DNA of 10,654 nt, taken from contig JADGJG010000942.1 of assembly GCA_027596195.1 (NCBI GenBank), forward strand, positions 1 to 10,654, read 5' to 3'. Both the position numbers and the translations under genes were made by a program. Under the pieces are notes generated by a model. It saw only the letters and a program-made list of their open reading frames with translations, did no database searches and was not told the origin of the DNA. Below, piece after piece: positions 1-7,538 of the stretch (the first letter of the stretch is position 1; each line of letters begins with the position of its first letter). This DNA is from Podochytrium sp. JEL0797 (taxonomy: Eukaryota; Chytridiomycota; Chytridiomycetes; Chytridiales; Chytriomycetaceae).

Positions 1-710
1 TATCTGGGAACGGGGGGTGGGGATTTTCGGGGGAAATTATTGCCCAAGCCGAGTTGGAGATTGCCACCTATTCACGATGTGTTCCGAGTCGTTCGCGAGT
101 TTGCTGCAACATCTGCTACTCTATTACTACATTCAGCAAAATTAGCTCAGTTATCTCAACATGGAAAGCGGACTCGACACCCGCACCAGTTCCACAACCC
201 AAGTCGGCAAAATATCCACACGCAACACCCCCCCTTAACACTTCAACTACCTCAACGAATTCTTCAACTGCATTCGGTATTATGACCACGATTGGAAACT
301 TCCATGCGCATGTCGACGACTCTTCTTCCCCCAAACCCCAAGCATGGCGACAAAAAACGAGTATGACTGAGCTACTCGACCACTCCCCAAACAATCTCCA
401 TCTCGAATTCCACTTCGCGAATGATCAAAAAATGAGCGCAAGAAGAACTGCAACCACAATCGGGACCACTTCGACTTCTACCTGCATTTCCATTTTTTGG
501 TGATAACGTTGACGTCCGCAAAGCACAAGAACCACACACCCAACGACTGCCGCTTTTCCGAGCGCTTCAACGAACCCTCATTATTGATCAACGCCAGTGC
601 GAGTACCAGTATTTCAAACCCTCAGCCATTTTATCGCCTTACTTCGACATGCACCGCTTCTGGAACCTCCTTAACGCCCACCGACATTTCTACCACCACC
701 ACCAATTGAG
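1..710 (+). pseudogene. Frame-hopping, protein-like plus-strand region (decayed gene or 5' exons of the 675-1301 gene)
   Basis: No family is recognised. The stretch is C-rich and G-poor, with codon-like periodicity (many TTC, CAC, GAC, AAC, CTC), but the frame carrying it keeps changing: frame 1 at about 1-230, frame 2 at 236-365, frame 3 at 365-430, frame 2 at 430-590 and frame 1 at 590-710. Several switches lie near homopolymers (C7 at about 228-234, A6 at about 426-431). I found no set of GT-AG introns of the size seen elsewhere here that links these blocks. The pieces are rich in His, Phe, Tyr and Asp, for example HFDFYLHFHF and MHRFWNLLNAHRHFY. The best single intron option is a GTGATA donor at 500 joined to an acceptor at 710 or 713, which keeps frame into the next block. 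Other readings are indel errors in the assembly, or a fast-evolving gene with introns I failed to see. The left end may continue outside the window. Confidence 0.3.
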
Positions 711-1301
711 AAGGCTGAAAACTCCCCAAACCGCGTCCATATTCGTCATTACGTCGACAACCCTCCAACCCGCGTCCTCATCCGCTTTGACAAAATTGAA
801 ACCGCCAGCACGGCACACTTCCACCACGTTCGACGAGCATCACCTTCAAAACAACTCCTCTTCGCTATCATCAAGCACTACTCTCCCGACCACCAGCACT
901 TCCATGATCGCGACAACCTCCACGTCCTCGACCACCATTACGGGGCCAGGCATGAGCAAAATCCTAACGAACCAGCACCACCCTGCAAACCGCTTTCACA
1001 ACCAAGAGCGCCATTTATACCTGTCATTGCGGCCGTAGTCGCCCTTATTCCGTCGTCGAGCTCACTATTCTTGGTGGGAATTGGCGCTCCAAGGAAACTT
1101 TGGAATTTTGTTTCGGCAGGCGTTCTTTGGTTCTCTCGCTCATTGTATGTTGAAGCGTTTTTTCGCCCTCCCAAACTTTGACATTTAACGCGTTTTTACA
1201 GGCTGTCTTTCTGGCAACTCGTTGGTCCTTGGCGATTCCGGCGGTCGGATCATCAGGCAAGGATGCAGCGTACCAACCACCACGGTCTCAGGTCTCTTTA
1301 A
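675..1301 (+). CDS. 3' part of an unrecognised, possibly membrane-anchored protein (two exons visible)
   Basis: Frame 3 is open from 675 to 1144 and has a natural splice at 1145-1201: GTATGT donor, TTTAAC branch-like motif, T-rich tract, ACAG acceptor, 57 nt. The second exon runs to TAA at 1299-1301. There is no ATG in the first exon, so the start must lie upstream, in the frame-hopping region. The protein is His/Asp-rich at first (HFHDRDNLHVLDHHYG). It then has a hydrophobic stretch (FIPVIAAVVALIPSSSSLF) that could be one membrane segment, and ends in an aromatic and basic tail (FWQLVGPWRFRR). C-ending codons dominate early, as in other exons here, which supports plus-strand coding. I recognise no domain. 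The gene converges on the AVL9-like gene, with about 357 bases between the two stops. Confidence 0.42.
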
Positions 1302-1658
1302 CCGGATCACTGGATGAATTGGTGGGAGGTGGTGGGTGTTGGCGTGGTTGGAAGCCTTCTCTTTTTCCCTCTCCCATATTATTCTCTTCGATTTATTTGT
1401 TTCGTTCATTTGTTAACTCGCGTTTTTTAATATATTATCTTTGTTTTCCCCGCTCAACCTGTATTTTTTATGGGGTTTGGATATCCACCATGGGCGAGAA
1501 GAATTCACCGTTGCTTTCCACCCACCAACACTTCCATACAACTTCCACGTCGATTGGATACGCGAGGTTTATTTTCTCATAACCCGGGGGGTCTGGGTTC
1601 AGATCTGAATGTTTTCGAACAAGAGCATAACAGAATGCGAACAAATTTTTTTCCCTTT
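1302..1658. other. Convergent intergenic region
   Basis: This lies between the stop of the plus-strand gene and the stop of the minus-strand AVL9-like gene, so it should hold both 3' ends. It is T-rich on the plus strand (about 1360-1480) and contains no AG dinucleotide from about 1355 to 1497. An open stretch at 1417-1605 reads well as protein (for example PYNFHVDWIREVYF) but has no ATG, and no splice donor upstream joins it in frame. No terminator or RNA gene is recognised. Confidence 0.5.
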
Positions 1659-4544
1659 CTAAACAAAACTATACCCAACCTCGTCCGACTCTTCACTCTT
1701 CTTCCCCACAGGCGAAACCACCCTCCCTGCCCCCCCAGGCCTCTCTTCATGAAACTCCAACCCCTGCACCGCATCACCATTCCCATCATGATCCTCCCCA
1801 ACCACAAACGCCTCATTCTCCCCATCCCCCACCCCACTCCCACCACCCACAACCTCCTCCTCCTTCTGCAAATCCGTCAACGACTCCAACCACCCACCCC
1901 CCCACGCCCCCACAGCCCCCCACAACTTCCTCGCCTCATTCCCCACACTCTCCACAACCTTGGTCGCACCCTCCTGAATCGCCACCGCCGTCGGATCCTT
2001 GAACCCAGCCGCAACCGCTTTCCCCATCACCGCGAACCCTTCTTGCGCCTTCACACCCACCTCCCCAGCCACTTTCCCAGCGTCCCGCAACACCCCGCCT
2101 GCGACTTCTTTTCCTTTCGCCAACGCCCCATCTGCAGCATGCATCGCTTGATCCAGTTTCTCACGCTGAGCAGGCGACGTGAGACTCGTGATTGTAGACG
2201 AAATCCCCGCCTCCGCTTGCACCAAGCCCTTCATCAAATTCGTCTGCAACGGCGCAATCGCGTTGCGCAAAAACTCGACGGGATCGTCCGAGGTGTCGGA
2301 CCGCGGGTTATGGTGGTTCGGGTGTCCCGGGTTCGCGTGGTGTGTGGAAAGGTTCACGAGCGGGTTCTGGAGCCAGGTTTGGTGGTTGCGTGTTTGGGTC
2401 CAGAGGTCGAGGAAGGTGTGGTTGAAGTCCGAGAGGAGGTCTTCGGAGACGACTGTGTGGGTAGGGGTAGAGGTGGTGTTTTTTTGAGTTTGGTTCGAGA
2501 GGAGGAGAAAATCTAGGGGTGGGGTTGAGAGAAACCTTCGGTGTCCAAATCGGACTCATCCACCGCGTTTCCAATTTCGAGAGCGTGTTTGTATGTGACG
2601 ACGAGGGAGGTCGTGTAGGCTTCGAACCGCGTGCGAATATGGTTGTCGCTGCCTTCATAATCTCCGAACGGGTCTTGCATGTTTGCGTCATCTGTTTTGT
2701 TTTTTAAATACACTGTTTGTTAGGGCGTATCAAAAGGGAGAAATAGTTTACCGTCATGGCTCATGTCCCATGAATCAATCACCGTGTCGCAAATATCTAC
2801 ACACACGCGAAAACAGAAAATGATCAGCCAAGTTTGTTCTCAAAAGAAACCAGACACATTGCTCAAACCTTCAATAAACGCGCGATCCGCTCCCGTCATT
2901 TGAATCGCCCCCCTCAACGACTGATTCACCAAATCAATCGACCCCGTGTCGGTCTACCATTCAAAAAAACGCGTCAAAACCCCCACTAATAATCAAAGGG
3001 GGGAGAAAGGTGAGGGCGGAGGTTGCTCACATTCACAATCGCGTCAATATTGGCTCCCCTTTGCACAGCAAAAATCGAATTGCTCGTTCCAAACGTCCAC
3101 GCCTCGATTTCGGGGCTCGTGAGGAGGTCGATTTGGTGCAACGAAATGAACGGTTGGAACCACGAGTGCTGCAGAGAGAGAGAAAACAAAAAATGAGCAA
3201 AAAAAGAGCTGAGTTCGAACGCCACCGCGCATTTTGGCGCACTCCTTGTTTTCCCGACTCCAACTCACGCTACCCATTCCAAAAAAAAGACACTCCATAT
3301 ACCTCATTAAAAATCTTCAATGGCAACCCCAACGCCTCCCACGCCGCCTTCTGACCCCCAACACCACCACCCCCTTCCTCCCCGACCAGCCCCTCACGAC
3401 TCGCCCCCACAAAAGCATCCTCTGGCTTCAACGCACACATGGACCGCAAGAGCCCCGGAAACAGCGACAAGAGCCCATACAGCGTCTGTCCGAGCCGGCC
3501 CGTGTTGGTCCCGAAAAACAGTACGCGGCGTTCGAGGAGGAGGAGTTTGAAGAGTTGAAGGAGGGAGCCTTTGAAGGTTGTGACTGTTTCGCGGAGATGG
3601 AGGCCTATTTTTGTGTGTTTGTGTGCGTGTGTGAGTTTGAGTGTGTGTGTGGGTTTGGGTGAGGGGGGGGGGCGGAGGAATGGCAGAAAGGGGGAACAGA
3701 ATACGAACCCATGTTCAAATCGACATCCGACACGTACGAATGGAACGTGTTTTTGAGGTTTCCATAGAGGCCCTGGAAAAAAAACCACCCCCACGCTCTC
3801 ATCAACAACCAAAAAAAAGACAAGGGAAAGGAGGACAACATACATCAATCACATCCATCTTTGAGAAATCGCGTTGATCGAAAAACGATTTTGTCACGAG
3901 CCCAAGCTTGGCCACCACGGGCCCAAACAGCGGTTCCGAGGTCAAGACGACAACGGCTTTTTGAACCATGGTGCGCGTCACGTCGTCGGATTTGACGAGT
4001 AGGTCCTTTTGAATGAAAAAGAGGGCATTGAGTAAGGGTTGAAAACGTGGGGGGGAGGCGGGATTGGTACCTTGGCGAGCATTTGGCGGAAACACGAGAT
4101 GCCGTAGATGGGCCTTCCTCCGACGATGGGGATTTGAAAGTCTATGAATGGATGGTGATCAGGGCCGATGCATGGGAACACTGGGAGGGAAAACACGCAC
4201 AAACAAAGTCGCAGCCTCCAATGGTCGCGGATTTGACAGTGTCTGAATCGTCTTCGTCGGCAACAGAAGCCGAGGCAGCGAGAGCATGGGCGCCATCGGG
4301 AATGCACAGGAAGGGCTGGGCGAGAGGGGTTAGAGGGGTGTGATAGGATGCGGGGGAATGCATCCACCAGAACAGAGAGCTCATCGGGAAGCGGGATGCC
4401 TGAGGCTGAGAGGGGCGCGCTGACGTTGTTTTGATCAAAGGGCGGGAAGGCGTAGTCGATCTGGTTGCCGTTGCGGTGGTGGAACGACGCAACGAGAACG
4501 CGCAGAATGATTGGCGGGGGGGATGCGGCGGATTCTTCGAGCAT
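1659..4544 (-). CDS. AVL9: AVL9 family protein (DENN-like late secretory pathway factor), 11 exons, 702 aa
   Basis: AVL9 proteins act in late secretory (Golgi to plasma membrane) transport and resemble DENN-type Rab regulators (family knowledge). Exons: 4544-4368, 4315-4201, 4141-4071, 4005-3844, 3772-3709, 3604-3303, 3168-3031, 2953-2869, 2796-2752, 2691-2536, 2452-1659. They total 2109 nt and stay in frame throughout. Introns are 52-134 nt, GT-AG. Family motifs appear in order: ILRVLVASFHHRNGNQIDY and FPPF (about 13-38), PFLCIPDGAH (about 60), IYGISCFRQMLAK, VTRTMVQKAVVVL, then LLERRVLFFGTNTGRLGQT and LLSLFPGLL (central domain), QPFISLHQIDLL, FGTSNSIFAVQRGANIDAIV, MTGADRAFIEDI, and LLSDFNHTFLDLWTQTRNHQ. 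The tail (about 480-702) is Ala/Gly/Val/Glu-rich and helical-looking. Human and yeast members are of similar length (roughly 650-760 aa). The start ATG at 4544 sits after an A-rich leader and gives the conserved N-terminus. Minor doubts remain over the exact donors of introns 1 and 4. Confidence 0.93.
3605..3708 (-). repeat. Intron of the AVL9-like gene with a CA/GT microsatellite and a poly-C run
   Basis: This 104-nt intron reads, on the plus strand, as an imperfect GT repeat (about 3610-3660, including GTGTGTGTGTG) followed by a run of G at about 3663-3672. In the sense of the gene it is poly-C then CA-rich, and acts as the pyrimidine- and A-rich tract before the AATAG acceptor. It is likely length-polymorphic. 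Splicing here fuses NM and GLHLRE in frame. Confidence 0.75.
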
Positions 4545-4977
4545 TTTTTGTTTGTTTTTGCAAAGATCACACTTCTGCTCCAACAAGGTTGCATGCGCGG
4601 TGCATGCCTTCGACCGCTACGCGTAGATGGGGCAAAAGCCCTCTTACACGAACTAGACAGTGAAGAGGACCTCTGTTAGTGTTATCGCGATCGACACACT
4701 TGAACAGAAGCGTCGCGTCTCGCCCCCCACCGAACCAGGACGGATTTGACGCGTCTTTTTGACAAAGACGCAGGAGTTAACTCCGCCGAATAACTGCTGG
4801 CAGCCAAGAAAGTCCATTTTAAGTTATTCTTTTTTTTCGGGATTGAGGATGCAAACAAAACAAAACCAAAAACGCCATCATCCATCAACACCAACAACTA
4901 CAAGCAAGGAGTCTCCAAGAACAACAAACTAAGAGACTCCGGGTTCCCCCACAAACACCACACCAGAGAGTTCGATT
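4545..4977. other. Intergenic: AVL9-like promoter/leader and 3' end of the RRM gene
   Basis: Both flanking genes run on the minus strand. Just upstream of the AVL9-like ATG the sense strand is A-rich (CAAAAACAAACAAAAA), a common leader style in fungi and relatives. Toward 4850-4970 the plus strand is A-rich (AACAAAACAAAACCAAAAAC), that is, T-rich in the 3' UTR of the RRM gene. No TATA box, RNA gene or repeat is convincing. The short open frames here have no recognisable features. Confidence 0.5.
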
Positions 4978-5918
4978 TTAAACCACGACCACAGATGGCA
5001 CCTCAGCATCTGGCTTGGCCTCCAACGACATCGCAACTCTGATGGACAGGTCACGCCCGTCCACATTCAAGTTCGAGTCCTCCAAGTCCTGCAAGACCTT
5101 CAACTGCTCCTCCTCCGACACAAGCTCAACAAACCCAAAGCCCTTGCTGCGTCCGTTGCGCAGAGTCACGACCTTTGCGCTGGCCACGTTGTAGTCGGCA
5201 AAGATTTTTGCGAGCGAGTCCGAGTCGACTTTGAAGGGCAAGTTGGCGACAAAGAGGGTGGTTTTGCTCGCGGGGCCCTCGACCTTTTGTCTCGGGGCAC
5301 GCGGGGGTCTCGGGGCGCGCGGGACGGCGGCGGCAGCGGGGGCAGCGTCGGTGGCGGTGGGAACGACGCCCTCTGCGGCGGCGGCAGCGGCCTTTGGCTT
5401 TCTGGTGCGTTTCTTGATTGGCTTCGCGGCGGCGGCGGCGTCGGTTGGCGCGTCGGTGGCGTCGGCGTCGAGGCGCAGCGGGGCGGCAGCGGCGGCGGCA
5501 GCGGGAGCCTTCTTTTGGCGCGGGGCGCGTGGCTCGCGCGGCTCTCGCTCCGCGCGCGGCTTCGCGGCGTCCACGTTGACGGCTCTGCCCTGAATCTCAG
5601 TCTTGTCGAGGAGTGTCACGGCCTGCGCAACGGCTGCCTCGCTCGTGAAAGAAACAAAGCCGTAGCCCTGCGAGCGTCCAAAGCGGCGAATCACACGCGC
5701 CTTGACACTAATAAATAAAAAATAAATAAAAACAAACAAACACAAAAGAAAAACAAAAACAATACGCACACTTCGCCAGCAACGGCAAATGCCGCCTCGA
5801 GGTCTGCCTCAGTCGTGGCAAATGCGAGGTTGCCCACAAACACTTTGGGGCTGAGGTCTTCCTCCTGAGGCTGGGCGGCACCGGCGGCGGCGGGCGTGGG
5901 GACTTGGTCTGCGTTCAT
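4978..5918 (-). CDS. RNA-binding protein with two RRM domains and an Ala/Arg/Pro linker, 2 exons, 292 aa
   Basis: Exons 5918-5770 and 5707-4978 are joined across a 62-nt intron (GTGCGT donor, TTATTAG acceptor) in the usual place inside RRM1. RRM1 spans about residues 25-99 (RNP2 VFVGNL at 26-31, RNP1 QGYGFVSF at 63-70). RRM2 spans about 199-276 (RNP2 LFVANL, RNP1 SKGFGFVE). The linker of about 100 residues has RAPRQK, EPREPRAPRQ and PRAPRPPRAPRQ stretches plus Ala runs and a KKRTRKPK basic patch. The tail is short and ends in VVVV. RRMs bind single-stranded RNA, and two RRMs around an Arg-rich linker recall fungal Sbp1/Nop-like proteins, but I cannot assign an orthologue. The ATG gives a short acidic N-terminus before RRM1 and has no in-frame exon evident upstream. 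Codons are GC-rich and C-ending, which hints at good expression. Confidence 0.9.
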
Positions 5919-5929
5919 TGCGTTGGGGA

Positions 5930-6016
5930 CTGTATTTTTGCGTTAGCCAGTGTGTGAATGAATGTGCGGGTGCGTATTTGTGTTTGAGGGTGCTCGCTGG
6001 CATCGTGGTCAAGCAC
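5930..6016 (-). other. Possible 5' UTR intron of the RRM gene
   Basis: Reading the minus strand, GCTAAC (complement of 5942-5947) is followed by an A-rich stretch and CAG ending at 5930, 11 bases before the ATG. This looks like a branch point and acceptor. The donor is uncertain; GTGCTT at 6016 would give an 87-nt intron. It lies in the leader and does not change the protein. Confidence 0.3.
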
Positions 6017-6293
6017 GTTGTTCGTTGTTTGGATTGTCGCCTTGTCGCAGCGACAAATCGTAAACGAGGATGGGGGTGCGCGTGCGTAGATTACGGTGGA
6101 TCGCACGCAGATGTCGGCAATACCTTGAGAATTGGGTGGGACGAGTGGTTTTTTTTTCGCAAACGGAGGTTTTCGAAACAACTTTTTTTTTCTCGACAAG
6201 CTCGAAAAGTGTCCAATTTGTGACCCATCCCAATCCCAGCTCGTCTTCGCTGTTTCTTCCCATTACGCCGCCCACCAACTTTCCTGATCCAAT
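6017..6293. promoter_or_regulatory. Divergent intergenic region
   Basis: It separates the minus-strand RRM gene from the plus-strand genes and must hold the RRM promoter. It contains T8 runs at about 6150-6157 and 6183-6191 and a pyrimidine-rich stretch at 6225-6290 that would suit a plus-strand leader. No TATA box or clear operator is visible. Open frames on both strands here lack recognisable protein features. Confidence 0.35.
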
Positions 6294-6496
6294 ATGGCAG
6301 AATCTACGGGGCAAAGTGTCGGTTTTGACTTTTGCCCGCAACTCAACCCAGTTTATTCGGACGGTCCCAAGTATCACCCAGCGATTCCCTAAAAATTTTG
6401 AACGAGTAGAATTAAGCTTTCAACATGTTTTCAGATCAACGACGCGTTATTTCCAGAGAGCAAAAATCTCCTCATCTTCTTTACTTTGAGCGTTAA
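6294..6496 (+). CDS. Doubtful short two-exon gene (about 43 aa), unrecognised
   Basis: An ATG at 6294 in a fair context (CCAATATGGCAG) opens a frame that begins MAESTGQSVGFDFCPQLNP and would stop at 6390 if unspliced. A TTTTCAG acceptor at 6434 suggests splicing. A donor at 6364 (GTCCCA, 71-nt intron, stop 6494-6496) or at 6371 (GTATCA, 64-nt intron, stop 6487-6489) each gives 43 residues. The pyrimidine-rich stretch upstream looks like a leader, and AATAAA occurs at 6496-6501. I recognise no family. It could equally be non-coding transcript or chance. Confidence 0.22.
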
Positions 6497-6894
6497 TAAA
6501 TAGACCAGCATGGATATTTATTGGAATTATAAACAACACTTGGGTGTTTTTCACTGCTTTTCTTGCGGCAGGCGGCCAAAACAATAAATTTGTCAATCGG
6601 GGGGTCCAAACAAAAATCATCCCGAAATCACAGAGGCACACCTTGAACAACCGCAGCCACAGTCACCTCGTTTGAGTGGAGGACGCGCCGTCTAAACCAC
6701 GAGAGGCTTCTGTCCCACTTCGCTTGCGAGGCCCCTTCTACGCGCGGGTGAGGGGGACCGATGAGATGGAGGTGGACCTGATGGCAGGACACGCTCCTGG
6801 CTGTATGAGGATAAGGCCGACGTGTTGGCTTCGGGCCCCCCGGTAAATCTCTTCTGCTGCAGTCCGTGTCCGAGGATCCTCTCGCTGGTCAGGC
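6497..6894. other. Stretch without a convincing gene
   Basis: The first part (6497-6650) is AT-rich. It is followed by a sharply GC-rich block (about 6660-6843) with a plus-strand open frame of about 55 codons that has no ATG, and a minus-strand open frame of 64 codons at 6738-6932. Neither shows a family motif. The block could be leader sequence of the next gene or a structured RNA, but no tRNA, snRNA or SRP RNA signature was found. Confidence 0.4.
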
Positions 6895-7538
6895 ATGTTT
6901 TTTTCGAACCCGAACCTCTTTCTCTCGCCCAACCCCGAACGTGAGTCTCACCTCTCTCGCTCTATCGCTTCCATGTTCATCTGATCTCATTGCTCTTTGT
7001 TTTTGAACGAGGTCCGAGTCCCGACAAGTTTGTCAACCGAAATTCGAAAACAACAATGGGCGCGAATTGGAGGGTAAAAGAGGTGAGTGGCGGGCGTGTC
7101 CGAACCTTTCCGTGGTGCCCGCTGTGAGTACCAGAGTCCCGTGATTTTGGGAAACCAACTCAGGCTTTTTTTTGTCCCTGTTTGACACTCGACGCGTTTT
7201 TAACTCTGTTTTGCTCGCTTCTTAGATTATCGACATATTTTGGGGAATCCGTCGACTTTTTCTTTCACTTAAATTTAGTGTGTTTCAAAATGAATTTCAA
7301 ACTCTCGCGTATCCCCACTCCTTCTAGACTCGTTTCTAATTTCTATCTCCTGTTTTTTGCAGTCTTTAGCGGGATTGGATGGGCAAAAGGAGACCCTTGT
7401 TTGAAGTGTTTTTTTGTGGGCAACAAAAACACTTCGCGCTTGTTCGGACAAACAAAGCGCACACGACGACCACGCGTGAATGACAGGACGGGGCAGCAAA
7501 CACATCCAGCGCACATGCACACACTGCCGCGGGAGTGA
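6895..7538 (+). CDS. Small four-exon gene with SelK-like core (possible ER membrane protein, about 114 aa)
   Basis: Exons 6895-6940, 7012-7082, 7226-7277 and 7363-7538 join in frame (345 nt). Introns are 71, 143 and 85 nt, the first two with strong GTGAGT donors and the last two with TTTAAC or TCTAAT branch-like motifs. The N-terminus is MFFSNPNLFLSPNPE. Across the exon 2/3 junction the protein reads NWRVKEIIDIFWGI, which resembles the WR-x-x-x-x-x-D-FFW-G/A-I segment before and within the single membrane helix of SelK/SelG proteins (ER membrane, PF10961 by memory). After it, LFLSLKFIFSGIGW could be the rest of a helix, though Arg-Arg and Lys interrupt it. The tail is basic and unlike SelK's Gly/Pro tail. 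No Sec codon is evident. The last 59 bases overlap the next gene's ATG at 7480 in another frame, so the true 3' end may differ: the third exon read through stops after NEFQTLAYPHSF. The gene is likely, the family assignment tentative. Confidence 0.45.

Noticed and set aside
1417..1608. A terminal exon encoding PYNFHVDWIREVYF for the left-hand plus-strand gene
   Set aside because: It is open and protein-like, but the available donor at 1292 and acceptors at 1498 or 1501 do not join it in frame.
1470..2516. Plus-strand open frame of 348 codons
   Set aside because: It lies antisense to the last AVL9 exon. Its Pro/His/Leu/Arg-rich product reflects the complement of that exon.
2513..2535. A 23-nt ultra-short intron in the AVL9-like gene (GTTTCT to CCCTAG)
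   Set aside because: The frame also closes with an 83-nt intron from the same donor to CACACAG at 2453, which fits the size range of all other introns and gives a better match to the family.
2615..2630. A GTTCGAAGC tRNA-like B box on the minus strand
   Set aside because: It lies inside AVL9 exon 10 (TRFEAY), and no A box or acceptor stem is found around it.
3640..3672. Telomere-like CCCAAACCC tract
   Set aside because: It is a single copy next to a CA microsatellite within an intron, not an array.
4181..4200. A 20-nt intron in the AVL9-like gene ending at CCCAG
   Set aside because: A 59-nt intron (4200-4142) from the same donor to CATAG gives FVYFQIP, matching the family spacing before IYGISC.
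5231..5718. Plus-strand Gly/Ala-rich open frames
   Set aside because: They are shadows of the Ala/Arg/Pro linker in the minus-strand RRM gene.
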